Below are positions 43,420-54,734 of a DNA stretch of 64,000 nucleotides, one piece after another. This stretch comes from Coleophoma eucalyptorum (taxonomy: Eukaryota > Ascomycota > Leotiomycetes > Helotiales > Dermateaceae). The stretch spans positions 496,001 through 560,000 of the forward strand of contig JALRME010000011.1 in NCBI GenBank assembly GCA_026120035.1, in the 5' to 3' direction. The notes under the pieces are model-generated. The model worked only from the letters and a program-made list of their open reading frames with translations. It had not been told where the DNA came from and ran no database searches. Numbering within the stretch: position 1 is the first letter of the stretch; each line of letters opens with the position of its first letter. The translations under genes and the position numbers were made by a program.

Positions 43420-43892
43420 AAAGAATGATTGCGGGCGAGAATTAGAAAAAAGACGAGGGGAAGTGATGACGGCAGGTGAGGTATCTCGACTTGATGCATT
43501 TTGTAAGCCAAGGAGCTCTTATCACTCCTTCTTATCAGTAAAATCACGTGAGGTACTCGAGCTTATCGATTCTCACTAGACGGTATCAAGACTTTGGAAC
43601 ATAATTCATAAAAATCCATGTTGATACGCACTGGCTCCTGTATCCTGTGCAGGGCTTCCTTGGCCCATATTATCTGCCCTTTCTTCAAATGCAAGCCGAC
43701 CCTGTGGGTATCTAGTCAAACAATGCCCCATCTCAAAACTAGCGCCAGCAGAAAGAATAGCAAAAGCCGATTCTCTTCTTTTCCAAGCCTTGTGTCTGTT
43801 ATACAGGCAAGCCATATGCCCAGCCATAAGCAAAGACTTGCTATTAACTCCCTCCTTACTCCGTTCAAAGGCAACACCTAATACCCTATTCA
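43420..43892. other. Intergenic between tandem minus-strand genes
   Basis: About 470 bases holding the 3' UTR of the Cnn_1N gene and the promoter of the DUF1992 gene. An open frame at 43606-43941 on minus overlaps the end of the Cnn_1N gene and is not supported. Confidence 0.5.
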
Positions 43893-46447
43893 TTAATTTC
43901 GTTTGTTTAAACTTCCAGCTCTGCTGAGCTTCCCAAACCATTTCCGGCCACCTTTACCATTGGCATCTTCCATTATACCTCGACGTTCCTCTTCGCCACT
44001 TATCCGAACGCTTGGTTCTGCACCGTACTCAGTTAATTGTATACTTCGTCTCCGCACGGCACCGGCTCCAGCAGAGCTAGGCCTAGCATATGCTTGTGTA
44101 GGCCTGGATCGCAGGATTGGAGGTGGTGTCGCACTCGAGAGGCGGTCCTCGTCAAACAAAGCTCTTGGTGCACTCATACCAGCACCTTGGCTGCGGCAGC
44201 GCCTGTAGTCGGTGTTATTCTCCATTTTGCCTGCTTCTGGTGAATAATTGTGATCCATGTCTGACTGAAATGGCTGGTTGTTGAACCTTCCATTGACGGA
44301 AGGAGAAGTCGACGAACGGCCGAACAAGCCGGAAAATCGAGAACGTTTGACCTCTTTTGAAGGAGGTGAAGAGGTTATGGCTAGGGCCGGACTGTTTTGT
44401 CGACTATAACTCACAGACGGTTGAGCCTTTCGCAGCTTCGTACCTGTGGAGAGTGACGCCCGTCGAGGTGGAAGACGGGGTCTTGGCGATGAATCTGGGG
44501 AACTAGGTGAGTAGCCACTTGCTTCGTTGTTGGAATTTGAACGCTCAGAGTTTCGTTGCTCGTCTAAATCTTCGTTTCCTGGTTGATCACTACGAGGCTC
44601 TCTGCTCGCCCTTTGCGTTTCATCATAGAATTTCTTTCTATGTCTTGGCAATTGAGTACAAGAATCATGGTTAAACATGACGTCCCTTGCCCAGTTTGGT
44701 CCATCTTGTGACCCAAAGCCATTCATATCAGGTGTAGGCGTTATTTCAGGGTTGTCGTAAGTACTCGCTGTACTAAGCATACTAGCCACTTCATCGTCGC
44801 GAGTACCGGTGTCCCAGCCATGTCCTGCATGCCGGGTACTTATTGATTCTCCTTCGCTTCTTGGGCGAGCAGAGGGCAATAACCGTTGTGGATTACTGAC
44901 AGTACGTAGAGACGGAAGCCTTGATCCGTTGCTAACATAGTTATCCCGGTTGCCCTCGACTTGTCGTGCCTTGTCATGAAGAGTATCATTTGAATTCTTA
45001 AATAGTCTTAATGTACTGGTGCTAACCGTGTCTGGAGTAGGAGGCAGTGCTTGTTGTCGATCAAAACTTCGTTTATCTGTTGACATTTGGCGCATAATCC
45101 GTCCTGATTCTTCCTTTTCCTGAATGCTTGCAGATTGATCTAGAGTTTCTGTATGTCGAAGAGCTAATGATTGGTTACCTTGTTCAAGTCGGATCCTAAG
45201 CCGTTCCAAGCGATTCTCTCCTCGTTCCAGTCGACGTAATGGTGATTGCAAAACAGAGCCAATAGATAGTACTGGTTTTTGGCGACCAGAAGCTGTTCGT
45301 GAATTGGGACTAGGTTTCGAAGGTGTTTCTATATTTATAGGACGCTCATCTATCCACTTTTCAATCGAAGTGGACGGCCGATGTCTCCTAGTTGGCAGTG
45401 TATCGTTCTGGCCATCGATAACATCCAGGGCCGGCGGCTTCGCACCATAAATGCTGAGGAATGAGCTCTCACTGAGCACACTTAACCGAGGACTACTGTT
45501 CATTTCATCCGCGTCCTCTGCAAGCTTTGGTAGACTCATGCCGCTGTGACTATGATCTACAGGAAAGTAAAGGCTTCTTAAAGCTTCAGTGCCGTCACTT
45601 TTCTCTGAGAGAAAAGACGGCATTCTTGGCAGTCTCGAACTGGCTCGAGTGCTCTTTTGAAAGGAGCTTTCTTCTTCCGTAGAGGTCGGAGTGAACGAAG
45701 GTGGAGAAGAAGGCGATGTATGTTGGTGACTACTCTGGAAGTAATCGCTTTCTTGGGCATCGAATTTCCGAACGATTTCTCGTTCTTGCATCAAGCTCTC
45801 GACCTTTGCTTCCAGGTTGCATATGATTTCTATAGCTTCCTCAACAGCCTGGTCTCTTTTCTCTAATTCTGCCAATAATTCCTCATTGATTTCTTGCAAT
45901 TCGTCCTGTTCTGCAAGCCTCTCTTCGGCAGCTGCAAGTCGTGCCTCTAATTTCTCCTGACGTTCGCGGCGGTGGTAGAGCTCAAGCTTCAGATCGAAGT
46001 TCTGTTTATGTAGGGTTGACACTTGCTGTGAAGAGTGTCAGCTAGCCATTTTGTTATAGGGGATACTAGCCTTACGTCTTCAATATGCTTTACGCCCATG
46101 TTCTTAGCACTGGGAGTAGTAACGCCATTGCCACTGGAGCTTGGTCGTCGTTCCTCTCTAGTTTGGATGGCCTTGATCGGAGAGCTCTGAATGCCCCGGT
46201 CATCAAATCCATGCAGTCCCACGCTCTGCCTCCGTTGACGGGCACTTTCGACCTTCCTTTCCCTCAGCCTTTCTTGTAACATACTGGCTCCTCCAGGCTG
46301 CCTCGCCTTCTGTGTATTGCGTGGAGGTAAATTGGCAACAGTGCTGGCGTTGCTAGAATTCGAAGGCGTCATCTTCGTGTCCTTGGAACAGCTCGACTCA
46401 GGTCGAGCATAAATTCGATTCCGTCTTTGTTGTAAGCCTTCGTCCAT
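43893..46447 (-). CDS. Cnn_1N (centrosomin motif 1) protein, Mto1/ApsB-like
   Basis: Two exons (46076-46447 and 43893-46025; intron 46026-46075) give 834 residues. The splice restores MGVKHIEDQVSTLHKQNFDL, then LELYHRRERQEKLEARL, the fungal Cnn_1N motif (about residues 115-165) that recruits gamma-tubulin complexes. A coiled coil follows to about residue 205 (EINEELLAELEKRDQAVEEA). The rest is Ser/Pro/Arg-rich and disordered, ending in a basic tail. Upstream of the motif is QERLRERKVESARQRRQS. Such proteins nucleate microtubules at spindle poles, septa or non-centrosomal sites (Mto1, ApsB). The ATG at 46447 was chosen; another frame upstream (46372-46629) is open too and a further 5' exon cannot be excluded. 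Whether this is ApsB itself or a paralogue needs alignment. Confidence 0.87.
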
Positions 46448-49400
46448 GTTTGACTCTGAAGCAGGTAGGTTGTTTTCTGTTTGGCAGCTTGTCTCTCATG
46501 GAGAGATATGGACGGCAGAATCCCGCTGGTTGTTCGCGGACGTCCAGGATGTGCCTGTATCGGTTCGTGGGATTGGGAGTTGCGCAGAAGGGCTTCCTTG
46601 TCGTCGTAGGCGGTCAATTCGAATGGCACCCACTCGACGCGGTGCCCAACGGTAATTCAATTGGCGAAGGACCGAATGAAGCTCTGGCCAGCACCAAACG
46701 AGCAGCAGTTGCTATAGACTGGTGGATGTCTGCGTTGGCATCGAAGGCAGTTGTCGCAGAGATGGTTGAATTTTCTGCTGTTAGTATCTATCCGATAGAG
46801 GGTCGAAGCTGAGGCCTTCCAGAATACGAGACGAAGGAGGAGCTGAAATGAAAGGAAGAAAAAAAGATTGAGCAGGGTGCGACTAAGGTGTCAAGTGAGA
46901 CAAATGATGAAGCTTTCGTACGAAGTGCGAGAAATGAAATGCGACGCAGCCTTCAGCGGTAATTGTGCAGCTCACTGCAGAGAACAGGGAAGGGACGGGA
47001 TGAATAGATGATATAGTCGATGCAAGAAGGATCACTAAGGTGCCTCTGCAGCCCAGCGCCGTCACAAAATTCTTGCCTGACTATAACAGTGCGTGTGTTA
47101 TAGCGGTAGTTGTAGTTATACCAGCACCTGCACCTATACTTATACCTATACTTATACCTATACCTATACCTATACCCGTCCCTATATCTGTACCTATACT
47201 TGTACCTATACCGGTACCCGTTCCTCTGAACGAGAATTGTCATGGCTCAGCCAAACTTTAACGCCATTGATAGGTTAGCACAATGGGTGACAGTGCTCGG
47301 TCAAGGGTGTCCGCGATCGACAAGGCAAAGCATGAAGAGCCGTGATTGATGGGAAGCGGCTGTGATGAGCAGTGTGCTACATTGTACGAAGCGCAGATGC
47401 GCGTGGTGACAGAAGAGTCGATTGGCCTAAGATGAAATCTCATCACACGAAGCCTCCGTTCCTCCTAGCTCCTATAGCCCCTATAGCCCAAGGCGAGCCC
47501 CTAATTTGAGTTCCTGAAGTGCAGCTGTCCCTTGCTGCCGCGGTCAGGCCCGTGTGCCCCGGTGGCGTCTTGGCCCCAACGCTACACTGCTTTCAGCGCT
47601 CTCTTCCCTTGCAGCCATACCGTCTCCCTGGTCACGGGTGCACGTCGTTGAGATGATAGGGGAACAGTGCGGAGGTGCCAGCATCCATGGAACACTACTG
47701 ACGCCGGATGCAGAAGAGGGGGGCTGGTTCAATTTCACTCACAGATAACTATCGCATCCTTCAGCACGAGCACACTCGACTGCCAGCCCGAAAGTGACAG
47801 ATTCTTCGTGGACAGGCAGTTGGCCGTCACACCACATGCAGGCGACCTGTAAGTCCTGCACCTCCTGCCAGTCCCGCAACCTCTCTATCTCCAACTGCTG
47901 TTTCGCCATCCCCGTCGCTTAGAGCGGATGCTCCCTTCCTGATTCTTCTAGGCTCTCTTAGCCGTCTAGGGTTCTCAGACGTTGCGCTACTGTAGCACTT
48001 GGGTTACGATGCAATACAGCACCTCTAGTCTGTACTCTGTACTTGTTACTCATTATTGCTGTTAGCTTTGTTCTACCTCTCTCCTCGCTTTACTAGTGCA
48101 TGACCTGTACAGTGTCTACAACACCTAATGTAGCAGCGCCACATCACCACAAGAGCTCTCAAGCCTAGCCACCGGGAAGTGCGCGGTGGAACAAATGAGA
48201 CAAAGTGAAGTAAATGTGACATTGGCAACAAGTGCCTTTCAGCGTTGGCCGCTTTCAACCTTTGAGATCAGGGAATGGAGGAAGGGAGCATTCGGGACTC
48301 CCTCGCTATCTCCCCCATTGGTCACGTACAAGAATTTCGAGCCACCGAGTGGGACTCTACGATTGCAACAGTTGACAATGTGCGGGTGGTAGTGCCGTGA
48401 TCTTCTGTTAACCTTTCCACTAGTACTAGAGGAGCACTGTCGATTTCGTCTTTGCTGAGCAGGAAATCAAGAATGGCAGCAGATATAGGCTGACCCGTTC
48501 TTGCGGCTATGGTTCAAACGCTGGCGCAGACTTGAACGGCTAGCCGTCATGCAAAGAAAGGCCGCGAGGTCCAGATGATAAGGATATTAGATTATTCTCG
48601 TGAAGATATGAAGGGGCAGGCTTATGCAAAGCTACTTGAGTAGCGAGAAGGTGGCCTTCGAGTTGAGTGCCACATTCACATTCAGGAGCAGGTTTAGGAC
48701 TGTCGTCTCGCGTCATTCTAATCAAGGAGCTAAGAACACCCACCCTTCAGTACGCGGCTGGGTCAGACCACGAGCTCAGGAGAACCTGAGATGGCGTCCA
48801 AAAATACACTGAAAAAGGACCTTGTCGTGCGGCATGGATTTGTGCCAAGGTTTTGCACTATTCGGACAGGTAATGGAGCTATGCCGCATATCCAAGTACC
48901 GCAAGCCCGATAAATGCTATTTTGTGATGCTCTATGGAAGGCAAACTTCAGATCCTTGATTGGACGAGCATCTACATCTGAATGTAAACCTTCGAGCCTT
49001 GAGTTGATACTGCTCGAAAAGCAGCTGAATGGAATAGAAGCTATCGTTAAGTGTCAGCTTGCTCTTTTCAAAACTGCCCAAGAAGCTGAACATGGCCATA
49101 TCATAGTTTGGGCACAGTTCAATGTATTTGTCAACGAGTTGACTCCGCTCCACGGCTTTTACAGGATGTAATGTAATTGGTCAGCAGAAGGCAAACGTTG
49201 CTGCAGTGGCATAACGCCGAGGAGGCGATAGAGAAAGAACAACAGTCACTGTAAGCGCTAGGCATTAAATACGATCCTTACAATCACCTATTATCTTCCC
49301 ATGAAAGTAATTCCATTGGCCCGTGAGGATTACATATTTGAACTCAAGTTTATCAAGCATACGACGTGCTGGAAACATGTTGTAAGATTTGAAGCTGACC

Positions 49401-49576
49401 GCATATCAATAAGCCTAGCTCTCACCCAAGTGAGAGTGGCATACGTTGTTGATATCAGCTGCTCTTGCATCGTTCTTGCTGGTAAGATAAACAATAATCT
49501 ATATAGACTTGGTTTCCTTCCCTGTTCCTTTAATCCCAAAGACAATATCTGCTTGAGCAGGAAATACTTGGTCAAA
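46448..49576. other. Long apparently empty region
   Basis: About 3.1 kb upstream of the Cnn_1N gene and of the monooxygenase. A hexanucleotide microsatellite lies near 47130-47210. Open frames are short and overlap on both strands; none carries a recognisable motif. It includes promoters of both flanking genes. Confidence 0.45.
47130..47212 (+). repeat. ACCTAT-type hexanucleotide microsatellite
   Basis: Imperfect tandem CCTATA/ACCTAT units with variants such as CCTATACTTATA. The six-frame translation gives YRYRYKYRY-type ORFs, which are artefacts of the repeat. Confidence 0.85.
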
Positions 49577-52112
49577 ATGGGGTCCGTAGAGAATCCATCA
49601 GCGTGGATACGAGACAATGAGCCATCTCATCCTATTCAAAAAGTCGACTACCCTAAAGCCAGCAGCACGCCAGTCCCAACAGAAGAGGTAGAGATTCAGC
49701 AAATACTATCCAATCTCCTACAAAGGTTCAACGAAATTCTCTCCAGCAAGGAGTTTGCAAAACTCCCAGAAGTGCTAAACACCGATAGTAGTTATTGGAA
49801 AGATCAGATTGGAATCACCGAAACCAAAATCACCACTCTGACGGGTACTTCACGCATTATTGAATTCATCCAGGAAAATGGATGTCTGATCAAGAGCATT
49901 GCTCTTGATAAGGACCCGAAATCAGCGAGCATTGATCCCGCAGGGACGATCAAGTGTTTCCAGAGCTTTATTACCTTCCAGTCTGAGATTGGAACCGGCC
50001 GGGGATTTATTAATGTGATTCGGGATGTCGACGATGGGGATAAGTGGAAGATATATACTATCTTCACCTTCCTCTATGACTTACATGGTTTCTCGGAGAG
50101 AGATGTCTTGGGCGAGAACCGTCCATTGTATTCGAAACCGGATGAATATTCGAAAGAGATGAATTGGAAGGAATATGTTGAGGAGAAGAAGAGATTTGTA
50201 GATGATGAGCCAACGGTTTTGGTTGTTGGTATGTAACCATCCAGATGACTCCTGCTTCCGGTTCGATATTCGGCTAACCTACGTGATTAGGCGCTGGCCA
50301 CTCTGGGCTTATGGTAGCAGCTCGACTTCAAATGCTCGGGGTCAAAACCCTCATAATCGACACACAGAAACGTGGTGGTGACATTTGGAGGAACCGATAC
50401 CAGAATTTGAGTTTGCATGATACGTGTTGGATGAATAAGATGCCTTACTTTTCTTATCCTGCAAACTGGCCGGTATGATCCAGGAAGTTGTATCCTTACT
50501 AAGTGACTGAACAGTGCTGATTAATGTGTCCAGATGCTCGCTTCGAAAGATCAGGTTGCTGGATTTCTTGAAGTGAGTGAACGACCTTCTTTCCTCAGAT
50601 ATTGCCTTGCGGCCGATGGGCTGCACTGAGTCAGTCTGGAGATTTTTCATCTGAGCAATAGGTCAAGGTTTGGGAACTGTTTAGCTATTGTTCATCTAAG
50701 GCTTTTATACACTCAAACAGCACTAGGTTGCACTCATGGCCTACTGACCTTCCCAATAGTACTACGCAACAGCACTCGATCTAAACCTTTGGAACCAAAG
50801 CTCCATCGTCTCCTCAGTATGGGATGCAGAGGCAGCGCATTGGACTGTAGTTCTAGAAAACCGAAGTACCGGTTCCCCAGTTCGGTGTAAGTTCCTCCTC
50901 CATCTCCAAGAACCAATGAATCACTCTTACTGACAATTAACAGCAACTCACCACCCGCGCCACATAATCCAAGCGACAGGACTCAACGGTCCACCACGAA
51001 TACCCAGTCTAAAAGGTGCATCTGACTTCCAAGGTGAGATCCAGCACTCATCGACATTCTCAGGCGCGACGCCGGAGTTCGCGGGTAAGAAAGTGATTGT
51101 GGTCGGCGCGGGCAATTCGGGCCATGATATTGCGCATCATGCACACCTATACGGCGCGAGCGTGACGATGGTGCAACGTTCCGAAACGTACGTTGCCGCG
51201 CATTCGACATTGATGCAGATGATCAAGCCGAGGTATAATGAGAATGTTGTGAGTAGTCTGTCCCTGAAAGCGGCTTGGATATTTCAATGAAGAAGACTAC
51301 GGTGCATTGGGCTGATCGGATGCTTGCAAGCACACCGAAGACGCAGACATTCTTACCGCCGCGCTGCCCATCAGTGTTACGGCTCGAATTGGGCACGATG
51401 TGAGCCTGAAGTTTTACCACGAAGACTTAGCTCTGCTTGAATCCCTCCAGAAAGCCGGATTCAAGGTCTCCACACCTCCCGAGTACACTCCCCCTCCCTT
51501 CCTTCAAACCTCTCATCCTTTAAACTAACTGCCTCCCTCCTTTTTGCTACCAGTCTCCCATCCATTTTAATCCTCTCACAAACCCGGGGCGGCGGCTTCT
51601 ACATCGATATCGGCTGCTCACCACTCATCGCCTCGGGCGATATCAAAATCCATCAAGGCCGCAACATCTCGCACCTCAGTGCCACATCTATGGTCTTTGA
51701 CGACGGCAGTGAAATTGAAGCGGATAATATTATCTTGGCAACGGGTTATGTGGGCCGGAAGGTTCGTACACGGGAGATATTTGGGGATAAGGTTGCGGAT
51801 AGCATCGAGACCATTTGGGGATTGGACGAGGAAGGGGAGCAGAGAGGTGTCTTCAAGAGGTATGGTCCCGCTTCGAAATTTCCAGCCCCTGCATTTCTTG
51901 CGCGGTTTGGGATTTAGAGTGACTTTTGTACCTATCTCTCTCACTTGTTGCACTACGTGCTAATTTATGGATGGGTGAATAGGACCGGACACCCAAACTT
52001 CTGGGTCGCAGCGGGCAATTTTTGGTTGAGTAGACACTTCTCGAGAGTCTTGGCCTTGCAGATCAAAGCGATTGAGCTGGATAGGGAGGGGCTTCTAATT
52101 AGACGCCCTTGA
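49577..52112 (+). CDS. Flavin-dependent monooxygenase with N-terminal NTF2-like part
   Basis: Eight exons (49577-50228, 50291-50472, 50534-50572, 50760-50886, 50944-51248, 51331-51482, 51554-51859, 51983-52112) give 630 residues, every junction in phase. The ATG at 49577 starts MGSVENPSAW; upstream in-frame sequence is not credible. Residues about 35-190 look like an NTF2/SnoaL-type domain found at the N-terminus of many fungal flavoproteins. The FAD Rossmann motif is GAGHSG (218-223), the NADPH motif GAGNSG (388-393), and the flavin-monooxygenase signature FxGxxxHxxxF lies at F362-F372. LATGYVGR and GHPNFWVAAGNF are late conserved segments. The enzyme should add one oxygen atom to an N, S or C substrate using NADPH; the substrate is unknown. 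The relatives are common in accessory clusters. Confidence 0.92.
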
Positions 52113-52668
52113 ACCATTGCCCTTTGAGTTGGGTGTGGGTACTGAGTTATGGATTTGGAGAGTGCGAGATTTTCTTTGATGGATGCGGGAAGGCGTCTCG
52201 TTTTCCTTTTTAGAGAGAGTATATGGATAGAAATTGAGAGGGAGTGTAAGGCTGGAAGACTATGGCGTAGACTGGCGACGGGTAGTGATTGGGGATTCAT
52301 GGGTGGCGAAGACTAGATACATGGTTAACGAGTTAGATGTACGAGGTAGGGAAATTGGTGCTTGAGGCTTATCCGTTCGACCAATGCAGCAGTGCAGAGG
52401 CTAGAATGAAAGAAGTTTGATTCAGATGTTTAATGGATATGCATAGATAGATGCACGTGAAGCAAAAGACAACGTGAATCCGACTTCAAGGCAAGCAACA
52501 AGTTCTTTTTATCCTCGCCAGACATTTGGCTTTACATATCGGATAGTGCATAGTTTCTAGGAATAGAATTGGTGGGACCTTTGAGAAGTTCAAGGTAGAT
52601 ATATTGTTGCTTTTTTTGATTAATTATATAGGTAAAAATATATACACTAGAATTAAAACCTCCCCAGC
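52113..52668. other. Intergenic between convergent genes
   Basis: About 560 bases separating the monooxygenase stop from the stop of the phosphatase-like gene. It is AT-rich toward 52600-52660. No feature recognised. Confidence 0.5.
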
Positions 52669-54153
52669 TTATTGGTTATATATACTCAACACATCAGTGC
52701 TATTGCTAAAATCTACCTGGCAAGTTGATCCATACTCCCCCACAATCGCTGCTCTGTCCTGCAACCAACTCCCCATCGCACCCTCAGAACAACTCTCTCC
52801 AGGACCTTCTGCACACCCAACCATCTGCTGCGGAGAATTATTAACGAGCACACGATAATAAGTGCCCTCGTCGAATCCAAAGGAGCTACACTCCATCTTC
52901 TCCACGGCAATGTTTGTTAAGAACTGCAAGATATTACTCGATTTCCAGGCTCGTCGGTGGTTAATGGTGTTTAGTGGCATGGTGGCGTTGACGTTATTCT
53001 GGGAGGGGCCTGAGTATGCCGAGTTGTTAAAAAGTCCTAATGCGACCAAGACGGTAGGCGGGAGTTCACGGTGAGTAAAGGATATGTAGAGATCTTGATC
53101 AGTCGTGGCGTTTGACTGGTTATTTTGTGTTCCCATGAGCGTGTTCATCGTTGCGTTCACCCAAGGAAATCCAATGGCTCCGCTTACAGGAGAGCCGTAG
53201 CCGGTATTGTAATGGTATTGGATATCGTTCGTATATTCGAATCCGAGCCATTCATTGGGTGTCAGGACCGAAAGGTCACAGAATGGGGATGAGCCTCGGA
53301 TCACAGTTTCGTAGCCGCAAAGCAGTGACATGGCGTAGATGTCGGTGGACGTGAAATTAAATGTTGCTGCAGCAGTATTGAAACGAGCTATGATGGGTGC
53401 AGTGTAGATATCAAGGTATTTCTGAGATTTGTTAACATGTACTTTGTTGCCCGAAGTATTTTGGAATACATACCGAAGATTGGTCACTTCCTGCTGATGA
53501 GCTGTAACTAGGACAGCTCTCATACGGCGTCAAAGAATTCGCGCCCTCTTCCTCTCCTTCAGAGACCTCAACCACGTCGATATCAGACGAATCATCAGCA
53601 AGTCCAAATACTAGCGACTTCGCACTCTTGACAGTTCTTTCAGCCGTTGAGGTCCAGACCTTGTTCGGGGTTCTCAAGGATTGATATCTCTGAGCGATAT
53701 CAACACCTAACTTTGTGGCCTCCAGTTTTCCAGCACGTGTCAGCATTTCTTGCTCAGCATCCGTGATAGGATTTTGCCATGTTGCTAAGAAGGACAGGAC
53801 GGGGATCTTGGTCCAGTCTTCGGTTGTGTTACCAAGCTTCTGAACAAATGGCTCAATGTATGTCTCGTAGTCGAAATCATTTGCAAAGATTGCTAACTCG
53901 TTGTCAGCCCACATTCATTTATGGCCTTAATTTTTCCGTAAATATTACCTGCATGACGGACAAGGTAAGCCGCCCTAGTTACATTGCAACCTTGCGGCGG
54001 TGCTGGATCTGTTGGCGGATCAAGAGGTTCCCATGTTGGAGTAGTGCCTGCTAAGTGCTCTAATGGATCAAACTTGTAGGAATTAGGATAATGGCCGTAC
54101 ACATCAGTGGCGCACAGAGCACATGTGAGAAGAGAAACCAAAGAGAAAAACAT
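52669..54153 (-). CDS. Secreted histidine-phosphatase-family protein, catalytic motifs altered
   Basis: Exons 53949-54153, 53474-53892 and 52669-53421 give 458 residues. The ATG at 54153 starts MFFSLVSLLTCALCATDVYG, a signal peptide. The branch-2 histidine acid phosphatase fold is shown by AAYLVRHAA followed by ANDFDYETYIEPFVQKL, QRYQSLRTPNKVWTSTAERT, and YISFTHRELPP near the C-terminus. The catalytic RHGxRxP motif reads RHAAIFA: R66 and H67 remain, but Gly and the second Arg are gone. The C-terminal HD/HAE motif reads THRE (H325, R326). Many NxT/S sites and paired cysteines fit secretion. The enzyme may have lost or changed phosphatase activity; whether the whole fungal clade shares these residues is not something I can check here. 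Confidence 0.88.
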
Positions 54154-54734
54154 GGTGAGAGACAGCAAGAGTCATTCAAAAAAAAAAAAGTGAAGAAAGA
54201 AGAGGCTACACTCCGCACTTTTGTACCTGTTCAGTCTTGCTGGGCTTGTACCTGCAGAAAGATCATCTTAACCCGGGTCGTCATAGCTCAGCTTAGGCTG
54301 GGGTAGGAATGCATGATGAGATGATGGTTCTGCATTTAGATCCATTGAAAAGCAGGGCAGCTGGCGCTGTTTTATGTCATGGCTTTGCACGATGACTATC
54401 TACCACTACCGAGAAGCTTGTCGTCAGCCAAGATATTATTTCCAAATCGCCTCGCTCCCTCGATTTTATCCGATCCGAGCCACTGATCACGTGTATACTG
54501 CCACCACCGTCCGGTTTGAGCGGGCGTACACGTGACCCCATCGAATTGCCCTTCCCCGCGTGGAGACATTTGTCTTGGCGAAGCCACCTGCATTAGAAAG
54601 CCCTGCTGTACTGCTGTGCCATGCATGCAAGGGAGTTTAAACTACCTGGTAGTTCTAGGGAATTGGCAGACTTTCTCATCCACTGTTCGCATAGGCCTTC
54701 TTCATCGGCTGTGGACTCCAGGTAGCTTGCGATT
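54154..54734. promoter_or_regulatory. Divergent promoter, phosphatase-like gene and second regulator
   Basis: About 580 bases between the two start codons. Both promoters must lie here. No convincing element was recognised, and open frames are short. Confidence 0.5.

Noticed and set aside
47093..47278. ORFs with YRYRYKYRY and TYTYTYTYTY translations
   Set aside because: They are translations of the hexanucleotide microsatellite on each strand, not genes.
49301..49576. In-frame upstream extension of the monooxygenase ORF
   Set aside because: The first 92 codons look like promoter sequence; MGSVENPSAW at 49577 is the usual kind of start for this family.
51860..51982. Early stop in the monooxygenase (ending ...LARFGI)
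   Set aside because: A GTATGG donor and GAATAG acceptor give the conserved GHPNFW end, so the stop lies in an intron.
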